Positions 22,546 to 36,342 of a DNA stretch of 64,000 bases are shown here, in pieces (position 1 is the stretch's first letter; the number at the start of each line of letters is the position of its first letter). Below the pieces are notes generated by a model. That model searched no databases. It was not told where the DNA came from and saw only the letters and a program-made list of their open reading frames with translations. The position numbers and the translations under genes were made by a program. The stretch comes from Larimichthys crocea (Eukaryota > Chordata > Actinopteri > Sciaenidae): assembly GCF_000972845.2 (NCBI RefSeq), contig NC_040032.1, positions 19,152,636 through 19,216,635 on the forward strand, in the 5' to 3' direction.

Positions 22546-25500
22546 ATTGGTTGATTTTCTTTCAGACAAACTCAGGGCAGGAGCTGGATGCAGTGCTATG
22601 TGTATTTTTTTATTTATTTTTCTGCAGCATCACCTTATCTCGTGCTCCTGTTTCATTCTGGTATGCCTTCCACTGGTACTATACGTGTCCATAGGATCAA
22701 TCATTTCCACATTTCCAATTTCATTGTCAATTCGAGCACACGCCTGGCTGCTTCAGTGGATTTCCAGTGAACCAGTGATTCTCTCATAATCACACGTACA
22801 GCTGATCTTTATCGTAACCTCAGGAATTACTGTGCGTCATCGTGGATAAGCAGGGTGTTGCTTTGTTAAAAAGGACCATGTTGTGACGATCTGCACAGAG
22901 GGTCTTCTCTTCTGTCTATGCATCTGCTCTGTGTGTCCTTGACATGACACATACGGCTTTATTATTCAACAGGTTTTAAGCTTAAATAAAAATACAATGC
23001 AGCTTTAAGTGAGCACTAAACAATTTTAGTGGAGCAGGGTGAAATCTGAATTGAGTGTTGAGCTATATTGAGCAGAACAGCCTGAACAGCTATGAGCTGG
23101 GGGGGAAGAGAAAGACCACACAGCTCTGTGAGCTCTTGACAAACTGTCTGATACACTTTAGTATCGTAGAAGACATCGAATAAAACCAGCAAATATGAAT
23201 ATCTGTGAATCCACAACAAGTGGATGTTTGGTTTTCAAATGGCTTAAAATAATGAATTGATTACATTTTGAAAGGAAAATTGCTTCACAGAAGTACACAT
23301 CATCAACTTGTTTCAAACTGAGTGAGAGCAAAGATGAGAGCACATAAAGATCTAGTATCTATGTCGGACTTCATCGCAAGCCTTGTGAAACATTTTACAG
23401 TACATTTCAAGCCCTCTAGTAATGTCGCTAAAGTTTTTGATTTGTTTTGCAATGCTAGTGGAGGGGGGTGCTTCATTTTGTGGCCTTATGATTCAAACAT
23501 GGTTTGCATACAAGTGAATAATGGTGCCTTATTGTGAAATTAGAAGAAAGGTTAGAGAGTAGGACTCATCTTGTGGGGACCATGAATCTTAACAGATACG
23601 TTAATGGAAATCCGGCCATAATTTCTCAAGATACCTTTAAGAAGGCAGCTGGCTTTGGACCAAAGATTTGGATGGGCACACGGCTGACAGACCGACCACA
23701 ATCAACATCTTTAAGAGCCACCAGTAAATGGGAAAATTGGCCGTTAGCAAAAGCCATATAAATAATGGCTTTCTATTATTTCCAGAGGAAAGAGTCACCT
23801 TGGATTTTTTTACCCTTGTTTTAACACATAGTTGTAGCCCCAGGGCTTTTTTACAGGTTCAGTAAAAGTACTCAGATAACTCACCTTTTGAAGAAGCCAT
23901 GAGAGGAAGCCATGGATTGATCCAAAGGAGCAAAGAAGAAAAAAAAGAAAGAAAAAAAGAGAAATTAGTGACATTGTAAACAACTTTCAAACAGTACATG
24001 CGATGCACAAAGTCACAGATAAAAAGCCTTCCAGATGCAAGGTGAATGCAGCCAAGAAGCCTTTGAGCAGAATTGTTTAACAAACAACACTGGATCATTT
24101 CCTGAAGTGTGACCTTTAAATAAAGTCAGATTTTGAACAGCAGCAGCTCTGGCCCCTCACTCTTCACCAATTTTACCTCGTACAAGGTTGATAGTGTTTT
24201 TGCATTAATTGTAATGACGCACCAGCAATAGAGTTGGTAAAGTTTGGCATTGAGAAATGTATAAAAAAGGTGCACTGTTTAAAAAAAAAGAAAAAAACAC
24301 TTTGGGTTATGCTGTCAGAACTGCAGTGTTCTTTCTAGCTGTTAAATCCCTACAGCTCGGCGTGGTATTGTTTGCTTGTTTAATTTAAGTCAGCTTAAAG
24401 GATTAACACTGTCTCAGGTTACATCACAACCTTTTCCAACTGAGGTCGTGCTATAATCAGGGCTTCATGTGATGCATTAAATACATGTATTTGTTTTATC
24501 TCTTCTATCTTGGTTAGGGGTCAGTGCTCCGCAGCTGCTAACTGTAAAAACAGCACAGCAAATGAGTTTGAAAAGGTTAACAAGAGAATATCTCATTTTG
24601 CCACTACTGAAGTCTTTATTTGAATTGTACACATACTCTACAGGCTATATAAAGACAATCCAACCACAAAAACGCAGACTGGACTCCCTGTGTTGTTTTT
24701 CCCCCCAGTTTTATAACATGTTTCCTCCATCCCAGCATGCAATCCACTACGTCCCTGTTGGGAAGAGAATATGCTGGGTTGGTCAATAGTTTCCCCTTTT
24801 CACACCAATGGTCTCCAGTAGAAATCGGCATAAAACACTTTTTCGTAGCCTGCAAATCGCGCCAATTTTGTAGGAGTGAAAGGGCTATGGAAAGTGAACG
24901 CCAAGGTCAACTTATTAATCTACCTGAAGAAAAGCCCTGCTGTCCTTTTACTTTCCTAAAGTGGTAATCATCTCAGCCCTCTTGAGTGCTCAAGAAAAGG
25001 GGTGGAAGGCAAAGGGCAAGAGAGAGGGAAAAAATAACTTTGAGTGTAAGCAAAAGGCTGAAAAGGTCACAGGTATTTAAATTGAAATGTCTTAATAAGA
25101 GTCCGCCCACAGTTTTGATTGCACATTGGCAGCAGCACTTGGCAGCATCCTGAAAGTACGTAGCCAGTTAGAGATAGCGCTTAACAATCTGAACTGCTGA
25201 CCTATCAGCACTCCTAAATGATAGTCTTGTAAGGGTGCCACACAGTTGTGGCTACAAGGAGCACCCATGCAAAGACGGCAACATCAATCATGTTTTAGTT
25301 ACGCAGTAGTAACACAGTAAATGAGGTTTGGCAGCCTAAAAGTAACATGAGGAACATGGGAATGAATATACTGTAAACATCTGCTTTGTGCGATTGTTTA
25401 ACATTCAACCATACGACTTAAATGCAAGAAAAGCTTGAGGGTATTTTATTTTTTCATCATCAACAAAAGATCAAATCAGCAAGGGATTCTTTATAATATG

Positions 25501-27276
25501 GAGGATTAAAAACAATTAAACACTGACAACAATATAGTAGTAAATAATAATAATACAATCATTATTTTACAGCATGAACACTTCAATCAGAAATGATCAA
25601 TAACACATTTATTGATGCAGTCAAGTGAGCTGCAATTTAATTTTTCTCTGTGTTAACAGATGATCCAATAAGGAACCTTTTGGGGTCTTGTATCTCACTG
25701 AATACCTTTCACTGTGAGATGTAGCAAACCAAAATCAGAACAATGCCAAATTCCATAACACTCCTGAAATCACACCATGGAGTGAGAATGAAGCATATGT
25801 ACGGTGGAAGAAAAAGACTGGACGTTTCAGAAGATTTGATATCCTGTTGTCAGTTGGTATTAAATTATCTTGGGGCTGCCAGCATGGACTCCTGCCACTG
25901 TTGATCTGTTGGCAGTGAGTCATGTTCCACAAGATAAACGGACAGAGCTCGGGGAGGAGAGTGATCTCGGCTGTTTGAGCAATCAGAGAATGAGTGTTAG
26001 GCTCCATCACTCTATACTTTCACAGCTGGCAAATAGGGCTGCAGTGAGAGATAAATGTATGTGAAGGCTGTTTAGGCACCTCTTAAAATACAAAATAGCC
26101 TTTACTGGCTTTTTTACGATTGTTTGTTCACTACTGGGTTAGAAAAGTTTGAAGAGTCAAATTCAGCTGTGTTGTTTACTCAGCATTATATGACAAATAT
26201 TGGCTGACTGATTATTTGGCTTAGCTGCCAGACTGGCCAGTACTATTTTTTTGAATGAATGAGTGAATTTTGACAGTTGACAAAATAATGTACGACTAAA
26301 TATTGATCGATTACTGAGAGAAAATTTGACTTGTTCCCCACGCCAGTTCACCAAATAAACAACAACATCACTCAAAATAATCATTTAAAAATGATATATT
26401 TCTAGGAATGCATAATTTTACGCGCCTTTTGTCTTTCAAACCACTACGGTCCCACAGAAATGTGTTGACTCTTGCGAAACTGAGATTGGAATTGTTTTGA
26501 TTGTCTGTCAGTGCAAATAAATAAACCAGTGGATATTTTTGGAATATGTCCAGCCTTTTTTTTGGGAAAATGCACAGCTTGCAAAAGCAGAGTGTTGTAA
26601 ATAATTGTGGTCAGTGTGCGGTCCAAATAATTGGTTGTGCATATCAGCCAAAAATAAATTGGTATGTTAGATGCCGCTTAGAAAGAGATTATTACTGCAA
26701 ACATAAAGGAATGAGGAGGCATGTCATTTCATTAATCCTGCTATTTTAAAGAAATAAACTGAAATAGATTCTAACTGCAAGACCATACTGTTAGGACAAA
26801 CGTCCCCCTCATGCCAGGGAACAGAGAACCACTTGTGCATCTTTTCAAGTGACTGAAGTCTTTTGTTGAAGTGAATGAGTCCTCCCCCAGTATAAACTGC
26901 TTTGGCTTCACACATTCAGCATTTCCTAGCAGCCACACTTAACAGACAATAGAGCATTTGAGTTACCCTGATGTTCCAGTTTAGCGGGTTTTAATTCTAT
27001 ACTCCAGGACTGTGCCCCTGCCAAACCTCTAATTCTAGGTGCTCAGGTGGTTGTAACCTACCAAGTGGCTGGCTCAGGTGTGCGCTCACTGAATGCCAGT
27101 GAGGGTTCTGGGTGACACCAGATGGCAGATACTGGAGGTCCAACACTGCAGTATCTGACCATGCTAACAAAACATCAACATGACTTTTTCTTATTTTGAC
27201 ACTGATACTGAGCAAAACTTGTGTTTAAGTTGTAATAATTAATATTTTATTGATGTATTTAACACCTGTCATTACA
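22546..27276. other. Non-coding stretch, nothing recognised
   Basis: Frames of up to about 91 codons occur on both strands without family resemblance. Low-complexity tracts include a purine tract near 23930-23965 and A-rich runs near 24280-24298. One GC-balanced part (25860-26000) is unremarkable. No RNA gene or transposon end was recognised. Confidence 0.45.
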
Positions 27277-27610
27277 AGGGATGGGAATCGATTTTATTGA
27301 TACCAATGTCATTATCGATTCTACTTATTGGTGCGATTCCCTCAATTTTCTTCTTCAGTGTCATCACAACGGTTTCATCATCCCTGAGTCTGAACACGCT
27401 GTATGAAAGGCATACTCCGCAAGGAATGCAAGGATATTAAATTGTTATTGCTGAGAAAAATGTGATATGACGTAAATAATATCTATGAGGTAAACTGCCA
27501 ATGCACCTCCGAGGGGAAACATAATGCAGCTGCAAAGTGACTGTACTTTGCGTTTCATGTACAAGCGAATGCCAAATTGAAAGCTATTTGTATCGACTCC
27601 AATATTTAAT
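27277..27610 (+). mobile_element. Degraded MITE with GGGATGGGAATCGAT terminus
   Basis: AGGGATGGGAATCGATTTTA is the typical left end of a group of teleost MITEs whose ends alternate TATCGATTC/GATTCC blocks, and the next 60 bases show the expected ATTATCGATT and GTGCGATTCC. A partner end is only hinted at (GTATCGACTCC near 27590), so the right boundary is approximate. There is no coding capacity. Superfamily assignment (hAT-like) is from memory and uncertain. Confidence 0.4.
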
Positions 27611-30247
27611 GAGTTTCAAATGTGCAATTTCTCAATTAAGTGATCAAGTGATTCAATTCAAAAAGATTATATGTTAACCATCCAGTTATTTTACTGCATC
27701 CCGTGTTTGAACAGACAAAGACTAGCTGAGAGATTTTCTGTATATGTTGCCAATAGTAAGAACAAATTAATGAGGCTGGTTGTTCTCTCCATTTATCAGT
27801 TGTGCCAGTACATTAATCAGAGCTGATAAGGTGTTAGTGGTTTGCCAACGTAAAGCCTAGCCTGCTCGTTAAAAACATTAGTCTGTGCTTATGGCTACTG
27901 GTCATGATCAGCTCTGCCTGCTTTAGTTGGGAATGGCCAGAAGGTAAATCAAAAAGGTTTGAAATAGATTCTTCATTTAAACTGCTGCTGCTTCCACAAC
28001 AGAAAAAGAGCCTTTGGCTGTCTATTTTGTGATTTGAAGGAGTCACCACTGTCCCATACAGCTCCAAACTAACAGTTCGGTGGCGTACAAGCTGACTGCT
28101 GAGAACATGCGCAACACAGCAATGTGTGTGTCAGTGGCAGAGCACACAGACATAGATAACAGGATTAAGCACTGGCTGAGAAGTATTAAGACCACAAACT
28201 TTTTTCAGATATGCCAACAAAAGCCACTTTTTTCGTACCAAACTGCTCCAAGTCAAGGCTTTACTGGACACAGACCACTAATACCCAACTCTTGTAACTT
28301 GACTTAAATACAATGGATGCACCACGTCTATCTGACAGAAACCTGTCTCAGATTTGCGTATTGGAATCCAATCACAATGCGTTCATAATTGAGATCATCC
28401 TTAATAAATAGCAGGTGTAAATGTGTGATTAAATGTCATTATCCAAGTAATGTAATCAGATACAGATCACATTAATATCAAGTACTAAAAGTATAGACTT
28501 TGACGAAGATGTATTAGTGCTGGGTCTCTACATTTTTTTAAAATCTTGATTCAGCTGTGCATTGTTGGCAGATGGATCCATTTTCACCTAGACACTAGTT
28601 ATTTGGCACAAAGCACAACTTTGACACTGCAGAATATAAATCAAGTGAATCCAGGTAGTGCCAGTGCACCAACAAGACCGAGAAAACAGTAAATACTGTC
28701 CGTTTGCTAATAATACTGTGCCTAAACAGTGCTGTCATCCTTACCTGTATGACACAGGAATATGTGTAAGGCTAGCAGGTCATGATTCAACCTGTACTAA
28801 CTTGTCTACAGAGGCATTACAAAGACACGGTTAGGTGAAAACAACCGACACCATTCAGCCCAAATAGTAAAAGCTTGGAAATAAAAAGTCCCATTAGTCT
28901 CTGGCTTAATAACAGGTCAGACTGAAACAGAGGCAAGTAAGCAGCCAGAATACAACCTGAAAAAGAAGTCTGAAATCTGAGAGTTGACCGCTCGAGGGGT
29001 AAGCAAAAAGATTTTATGAAAGAAGTCTAAGCAGACAGCACATTGCCTATCATTAAATATTGATGCATCTCAATGGTGAACTGACACATTTTAAATGCCG
29101 TTTATTAAGTATCTTCTAGTTAGAGGAGCATGCCAGAGCTTTACACAAACCCCCTGCTACTTCCTATTACACTCCATTTTACCTGTCAGTGTGCCTTAAT
29201 GTTTCCACTACTGTATGTAAAATGCTCCACTGCTTTTTGGAATTTATGGTCAGTGTTGTCCAGAAACAAAGTTATCGCAAGCCTTTATTGTTGACACCAT
29301 ACTTATGAACTGCATGGGTAAATATTCATTTGCTAAATATTAAGCTAACAGTCCTACCGCTAAGCAGGTTATACAAAACAATCATGCAAATGCAGTGCGC
29401 TGTGTGGAACCACACAGGGACACACTAAATTTATTTGTTCAACATGTCCTTATTTTTTTTTACACTAACGTTTCAAGTTCAATCAAATCTAACAATCAGT
29501 TTTTATTCAGAGAGGACAATTTTCAACACTCAAATTATAGATGTAATTATCAAAACAGTTGCGTACGGAGTCAATCAACTTTTCCTCTAATGAGCTTGCT
29601 GTTATAACTCAGAAGGGGACAGTGTGGTCTATCAAACAACCACGCTGAGTGTTGTTCAAACAATTTAAACAAGCAGTTTTTGGTAAATAAGTACTTTTTA
29701 TATATATTCTACATATATAAGTATATATATTAAACATTTGGTCTATTCATACATTTGAGGGTAAAAAAAAAAAAGGGAAATTCTTGTCTAAATCTATATT
29801 TTATGTATACCAGAATCATAATTTTAGTGCATATATACACCATTACTTTATTGTGCATTTTGTTGTAAACTCCAGACTTTATAGTGTAGCTACTGATCTG
29901 AACCAACTGCTGTGAAGATACCCCTACCACTTGATGTTCTCCTACTAAAAAATGAACTTGATCAAGAATCAAATACTTAGCGCCTTACTTTAAATTAAAA
30001 CAGAATGGTACTATGCTGTTGTTGGCTGCCCGGCTGGGTAGCATTTCAAAAGAGGCATACACTGGTAAGAGCTTGTCATCTGCTTTATGCTACTAACAAT
30101 AACCTTTTGCAATCTTAACAACCACACTACAAACATCTAAATTTCCAAGCTCACAATACTGCCTGAGAGGATATAACACACACTGAGGTAGCTAAGATAA
30201 TAAAGTGTTCGAAACATATGTATTAAAGCTCTCACAGGTTTGCGTCT
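27611..30247. other. Non-coding stretch, nothing recognised
   Basis: AT-rich sequence with no supported gene. It contains a TATA-rich tract at about 29698-29731 with alternating TA blocks and an A12 run near 29763-29774. Confidence 0.45.
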
Positions 30248-30335
30248 CTGGTGTGGACTTGTGGTGGCATATGTGGTTAGAAAACCCAACTTAAATGCTG
30301 CAGACAGTGAACACAGTTCAAACCCCAGAGCAATT
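30248..30335 (+). mobile_element. tRNA-like Pol III promoter; possible SINE head (weak)
   Basis: TGGCATATGTGG (30265-30276) fits the tRNA A-box pattern and AGTTCAAACCC (30315-30325) fits a B box, about 50 bases apart, which is close to tRNA spacing. The intervening sequence does not fold as a canonical tRNA that I can trace, and no acceptor-stem pair was found. A diverged tRNA-derived SINE head is therefore more likely than a working tRNA gene. The 3' body is not recognised. It could be chance. Confidence 0.28.
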
Positions 30336-31446
30336 CATAATAAGACATCACAGATTTTATCAGATGTGCGTCACATATCCACAAGTAACTCTCCAGTGTC
30401 CATTTTTGAGCACTGTTTTGACCTTTAGAGCTAACAAACTGGGTATGTGCTGCTCTTTGGAAAGGGAAGATATCCACAGGAGTTCTTCTATGTTTGTGAT
30501 ATTAAATCATTTTCCCAACTCCCAACCTCAAGCCCTCCTGGGGATTATGGAATATGCAATTATTTTTTATCAATATGACAACATAATCAACTCATACCTC
30601 TGCAATCTCATTATACCCTGGACTGCCAGATGCCTAATCGGGACCTCTATTATCTCTACCTCTGTCTTTTGTCCTGTATGCCAGTGAATTCAATTGTAAC
30701 ATCATTAGTGGCTTTTATAGGTGCAATGACCCTTGTGTCTTCGATAAATGATCTAAAGATCCTACGGGTGAGCTTATCTTTTACATTAGGTACCACAAAA
30801 GGTCTAGATAGAGCTTCAGATAGTATGGTTCCCAGAAATGTACTCATTCATCAAGCTGGTGAGAACAGTTAAGATCTTTTGTTGCAGTCAATGTTTCTAA
30901 AACATCAATGCACAAAAAAAGAAGAGAAAAATTGTCGCGATGACTCATGACCCATTTTTCAGCTAAAACCGAGTTCGAAGATTTGTAATTTCTTCAAATT
31001 GAACAAGCAGTAGTTGATAACAGTACTTCAAAACACTTCTGAAATATATTTGCAAAAGCTTCTCAACAAATCTACCATGCTTCAGTGGAAATTGTGGAAG
31101 ACAGCTGAAAAGTTTGCAAAGATCTAGTTATTTTATTTTTCGTCACTGTCCCTCTCTGTAGACGAGATGTGTATTTGTCTCATTTTTGTCCAGTTTAAGA
31201 ACAACCCATGTCCCTCTTGCAAATAGAAGTGCTGATGACTGAGCATTGCCACAGGGCTATCAATTCTGCAGTAAGCCTCCCAGTCTTTGTGTGACTGAAT
31301 CGGGGGAGAAACACTGTATTGGAAGCAATGCACAATGGGAATGCTGCCCAGTGGAAACTGCAATCTGCTTAAATATTCAGCAGCAGCGGAATTGAAGTGA
31401 AGAGAATACATCTCACTATATACTCATACAAACCCCTACATTATCT
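30336..31446. other. Non-coding stretch, nothing recognised
   Basis: A 130-codon plus-strand frame (30295-30687) crosses the boundary of this region. It has no recognisable domain and overlaps the tRNA-like segment, so it is taken as chance. Confidence 0.45.
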
Positions 31447-31631
31447 AGGACTACAGTGGTGAATCAATTAGCTGATTAATTAGTAATCAACAACACTTTT
31501 GTCAATTATAATAATATCGTTAAAATAATCAAATCAAATAGAAATGCCAAATCCCTTTTTAGTATATGGACTGACAAAACAAGTAATTTTTGAAGGACAT
31601 ATGATCTAGAAACATTTCATGGGCATTTTTT
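31447..31631 (-). mobile_element. Teleost TAATCGATTA-type MITE, truncated (copy C)
   Basis: Compared with copies A and B, this one lies in reverse. It starts with a worn terminus (AGGACTACAGTGGTGAATCA) followed by AATTAGCTGATTAATTAG. It then shows the family's internal blocks, AAATGCCAAATCCC and GACAAAACAAGTAATTTTTG, in reverse-strand order, and ends near GGGCATTTTT. The other half, including the AAAATGGTGAAAAAT block, is missing and is followed by a T/G-rich tract, so the element is about 60 per cent complete. It is non-coding. Confidence 0.65.
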
Positions 31632-31666
31632 GTTGTTGTTTTTTTTTGTTTTTTTGTTTTGATTTT
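31629..31666. repeat. T-rich (TTTTTTGTT)n low-complexity tract
   Basis: Nearly all T with single G interruptions. It lies exactly where copy C of the MITE breaks off, so it may have been the site of truncation. Confidence 0.7.
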
Positions 31667-34600
31667 GAGACATGTACTGTTCAAACACTGTGTTTAATAA
31701 CCAGAAGGAAAAAAAGGAGTAAAATCTATTTCTAAAAGGATTACCCAGCAGTTATCACAAACATTGAGGTAGAAGACCAGAGCACGGGATGTTTTCAGTG
31801 TTAGCTGACACCCTTGAAATCTGTTGTTTGCCTGCTTTTCCAGTGGCTTTACTGTGGAAGTTACAGAATGCCCAGGAAATGAACAAAGCTAGAGAATAAA
31901 CAGCACTGATTTTAGATGTGGTGAATATTTAAAGGTAAAAAATACACCAATGTTTTTCTTGTTTGATAAAAGTGGCCACAAACTCAGACTTTCACATGAG
32001 AACCGAGGATAATACAAGCCTTACAGGTTACCTCCACTTTTTTTAAGAGCAAAAACAAATGCTCTTTGTCAGTGCCACCTTCACAATCTCTCAGGGTTAC
32101 TCTGACCCTTCCCCACTAAAGAAACATGTCCCTGTGGGTGGAAGACAGGAAATAGTTGTGATTCTCATCAGTAACCTGTCAGGAACCAGTGAGTGATGGC
32201 TACGAAACCTCGATTTAATATAATTTCCAATACACCTGTCACATTTAATGGCATGTCACTCTAAGGTACACAGTCATTGGGCTTTGTTACAACTGGTTTC
32301 ACTGTGACAAACATCTTGCTACCACTGCTCAAGCTGGAAATGTAGACAATAATGATCATTTCAGCAGTGTAGCGATAGAAAAATTCGATGAGACAAGACG
32401 CTGAGTTTTTTTTTGGCACAGACCAAACCCCAGTGGTAACAAGAGTTGCTTATCTATTTGCTAATATTCCCTTGTGCCTTGCCGCCTATGTAGTGTCTGT
32501 TTGTGGAGGTTGTATCTTAAGAAAGCTTTCACACCCATTTAGTGCAGTTCAGACAAACATTTTGCCTTTTTGTGTGGTTTAGTTTCCCTGATGTCAGTAT
32601 AGTGTGAACAAAACAATACGAGGGTGCTACTATGAAATTAATTTCTGATGGGAACTCAAGGAAGTGATCTTCTGAGCAATCCATAAATTCATTCAGGTAA
32701 GATCAGAAAATGACAAAGACGTATTACATAAAGTGTTGTGTTTGTATATACATAATTCAGCCCTTTCGCTGTAAAAATGATAACACATCAAAATACAAGA
32801 TGCCCAATTCATTCTGTTTGCCATCTGTCTGTCAGTATTTATGACATATGAGGTCTAGTTGTCAAACATTGGCAAATTTGAGTTTGTTAAGAACTGTAAA
32901 AACATTAACACATTTGACAGAGCTTTGCCAATTTAAAATTAAACAGAATTGCTTGTTTATTCCTCTGTTCCTTGGAAACACTGTTGTAGGTAAATTTTTC
33001 TAGCCTCCAAACCAATCATTGACAAAAAGATTGGCTCCCATAATCCCTTCATCTTTTTATGCCGCTTTAAGCCTCTTGCAATATCTCTATCCATCTGGTA
33101 CACAACAACGCTTGGGTCCCTTGGCTTATCATGTCTAAACTATCTCATGCCTTCTACCTTATAGGCTGACTTAATCACAACCTTGCTTTCTTCCTTTCCA
33201 GCTGGCTGGTAAACAGATAGAGCTTCCTGCCAGCTAATACAACCCCTCAAAGTCTTTCAAAACTCAGCAAAGATGCATCTTGGCAATGATAAGAGAGGGA
33301 TGCCAAATACTACACCTGCCTATGGTGGGGGTTTTGTCTGGGTACATGAGCAATATCTTGAAACTTGCACTGAAGATCTAATTATCATTTTGGCCCTTTG
33401 CCTTTATTGTAGGGATTTTAAAAAAAGCCATTAGCCATTTAACTTGTTTTTTCATGGGAAAATGTCTTCTCATTGTCAGGATTTGTAGGCTTTCTTTGTC
33501 TTACAGGACAGGATGTTTTTTTAAGTTTTGGTCAGTTGGTCCTACACAATGACATTACAGTAGGCTTTAGGATATTGTGGTGGGCATTTTAAGTATTTAG
33601 TGGCATTTAAAAGGCTGATAGTTTCTGGTTGGTTTGGTCTGGCTGGCTGGTTGAGTGCCCAAAATGCTTTTATCCAACCAAATTCTCATTGGCCATTGCT
33701 TTCATGAGCTAAAAAGTGCATCTTTATTTTCAAGGGTAGGAAGGAAATATGTAGAATGAATATATTGCATTTTTGAGTGTATATTGTGTATTGTATGGTT
33801 TAAAAAGACACTAAAACCTATAAGTCACTATATTAAACCATTTGTGTTACTTTTAATAGTGAAATATATACATTTTGTTGTCATGTAAAGTAGTAGCTCT
33901 GGCTTAACATTAGGACAGCTCTTACAGATGTAAGGCTGAATCCAAATACAGACAACCCCTCTCTCTTTCCTCATATGCCGTACCCTGCTAATTTGTCATC
34001 GGTAGCAGTCAAACCTAATAATTATTGCTTGCTCTTAGTGCACTCCTTGTGGCAAAAAGCAGGCTTCAGTAGAAAAGCAGCCTAACGTCAGTGGTGCTTG
34101 TGATGAGGTCCTGTGCTCCTTTTGTCTCAATTGCTCGCAGATGTTCTTTGCCTCAGATCCCACAATCCAACATACTGTAAATAAGAAGGGCTGGCTGGAC
34201 ACGAACCAGTAAATCTGAAACATACTACTGGATTGTCTATAGAGCCTGAAGGCCTGAGACAGGTGGTGCCACTTAAAACACGCACCATTTGATTTCACAT
34301 TTGCAATGAGCTATCAAAGTCTGTCTTTGAAGCCCCCTGTGCTGCTGAAACGTGTTTGCAGTTGTATGGACAGAATTACCGTTAGAGCAAAAGGCAATTA
34401 ATGACCAGCAGGTGTTACATTAAGGCAAATAAAATGTTCAGACAGTTTATTCCATTGCATCTTGTTTATGATGATCCAAGCTCAAAGTAGTCTCTGGTTT
34501 CTCAAAACCCTATGCTGCCAGAAACTGACTATGGTCTATAAGCTTGCTTTAGGATTCACTTTCACAACAGAAACTCCCTAATTACTGCATCACATAGTCT

Positions 34601-35515
34601 ATTTTTATAAGGATTTTTTTAGGCTAACTGCTTTGTAGAAAGAGGGTTGAGCGATTGGCTGCCTTGGCAAATATTCATCTTTAGCTTTTGTTCAATTTGT
34701 TGTCAATTTGTACAAGGGCACATATTACAACATAGGTTGCCCCATAAATTTCCCTACATAAGTGGTTCCAACAGTGACTAATGGATTACCAGAACCAACA
34801 CTAACAAGTGTGAATTATGATTTGACTCAGGTCCACAGCACTGTTCACTGAACAATAATAGAAGTAGGGCAATGCTGACAGTTCTTTGTCTCTAGCTTGA
34901 AACCCTACTAAAAAGAAACAATTAATGGACTATTAATGAGCTAAATTAACCTTTTCTTCAGTGACAAAGGTACAGTAAAAGGGCTTTTCAAAAAGGCCGA
35001 CAAACATAGCCCATCCATAGATAAGTGAACCCGAATAAGTGAAAATATTTTTTTAATAACTTCTAGTGACTGATCTTACTTGGAATCACCTTTTTTTGGA
35101 CATACTTGTTAATAACCAAAACTGTCAAAATCCTAGACAAAAATCCTACAAAATGGTATTCTTGCCATTTCTTCAAGCCTTATGCTTAATGCTCTTGTCT
35201 TTAAAAGGTTCTAAAAACCTTGACCTTGATTTTTGCTTAGTTAATTTTTATAAGAATAAAGAACTTCAGGCCTTATGCCAGAGAAATTAGTCAATGCAGA
35301 GGTGATTCTGTTAGTGATTTTCCCAGGATAATGGAGTATTTTTTATGTCTAAAACACTGTTTGTAAAAAAAAAAAAAAGGTATGTATAATCACAATATCA
35401 CAATAATAATATGAGAGGCAGTTTTATAATTATAGCTCTCATGGAAGCCATTCAAAAGCAAAAATTGCTATAGTCCCTTGACAACCACAATTCTTCACTG
35501 GTTGTATTTCATTTA
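31667..35515. other. Non-coding stretch, nothing recognised
   Basis: No gene, RNA or transposon end was recognised. A short GGCTGGCTGG tract lies near 33640-33650. Reading frames are under 90 codons. Confidence 0.45.
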
Positions 35516-35720
35516 CTCAGCATCTCATCAGCTTCTGAAAGCTTTTCCCATTAAAGCTTGCCATCTACTATAGATGACAACTGGGTTGGAGCTGTTTAGG
35601 CCTGTCTGAGCAAGCTGATAGCTGCAAATTGACAAGGGGCTAGCTAAGCCCCTTGGTAGAACCCTGCCCTGATTAATTAGAGCCATGGAAGATGGAAAAA
35701 AAATATCTGGAGCTTAGTAC
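35516..35720. other. Candidate conserved non-coding element with 9-bp hairpin
   Basis: Complex sequence containing paired AAGCTT-like blocks, CTGATTAATTAGAGCC (35668-35683) and a perfect hairpin: CAAGGGGCT (35633-35641), loop AGCTA, AGCCCCTTG (35647-35655). There is no long frame. The texture suggests an enhancer; conservation was not testable here. Confidence 0.25.
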
Positions 35721-36302
35721 TCCTGTAATCCCTCTCCAGAGACCATGTGCTCAGAGCTTGACCAAGCAACTTACTACAAAGATGACTTGGTAAGGCAAGA
35801 AAGTAGATCCTCTGTTTATTTCATGTTTATTTCATTTTTCATTTTTTCTTTTTTTTTATTGATCTCCGCTCTACCATTACTGGCAGAATTAACTGCAGGC
35901 AACCCAAGAGAGTTCCAAATGTTATTTTATTTGAGAATATACACAAAGCCAGAAGAAACTACAGATGTTCATTGGAGAGAGATCAAAAAGTTGGGGAAAA
36001 GGTTACTGTGGAGGTGTTAGATGAAATGAACCGTGAATGTAGTATTTTTGGGCAAACCCCAAGAGAGGCTGACTTTGTTTAGCAATCATACTATTTCTCC
36101 CAAACTGTCTGCCTTTAATAAAGTCATTACCTATTGTGTTTGCACTGAGCTTTTTCGGTGTACTCTGTCACTTGAAAAAAAGAAACGCAGCATATAATCA
36201 AACCAACAGGCCATAAAAATGACTGTGACAGGCATAAAATAAAAGGGAAAACAAAACATGACAGGCTGCTCAACAAGTTGACCAAACCAGAGTGATTAAA
36301 AG

Positions 36303-36342
36303 GAAAGTTGAAAGTGTAATTCCAATTACACTTTCAACTTTC
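36303..36342. repeat. Perfect 40-bp palindrome (19-bp arms, 2-base spacer)
   Basis: GAAAGTTGAAAGTGTAATT (36303-36321) is followed by CC and then its exact reverse complement (36324-36342). The arms have no mismatch. No larger terminal inverted repeats enclose it, so it is not obviously the centre of a known MITE. A transcript from either strand would form a near-loopless hairpin, and the DNA could extrude a cruciform. It has no homopolymer character, so slippage does not explain it easily; a templated inversion event is plausible. Confidence 0.95.

Noticed and set aside
22391..22789. 132-codon open frame resembling a hydrophobic membrane protein
   Set aside because: Its first part is the non-coding 3' end of the LINE fragment and the rest is T-rich DNA; hydrophobicity comes from T-rich codons.
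26036..26340. AGGGCTGCAGTGAGAG start and GATTATTTGGC/ATTGATCGATTACTGAG phrases, possible further MITE copy
   Set aside because: The family's diagnostic central blocks are absent, so resemblance is limited to AT-rich phrases.
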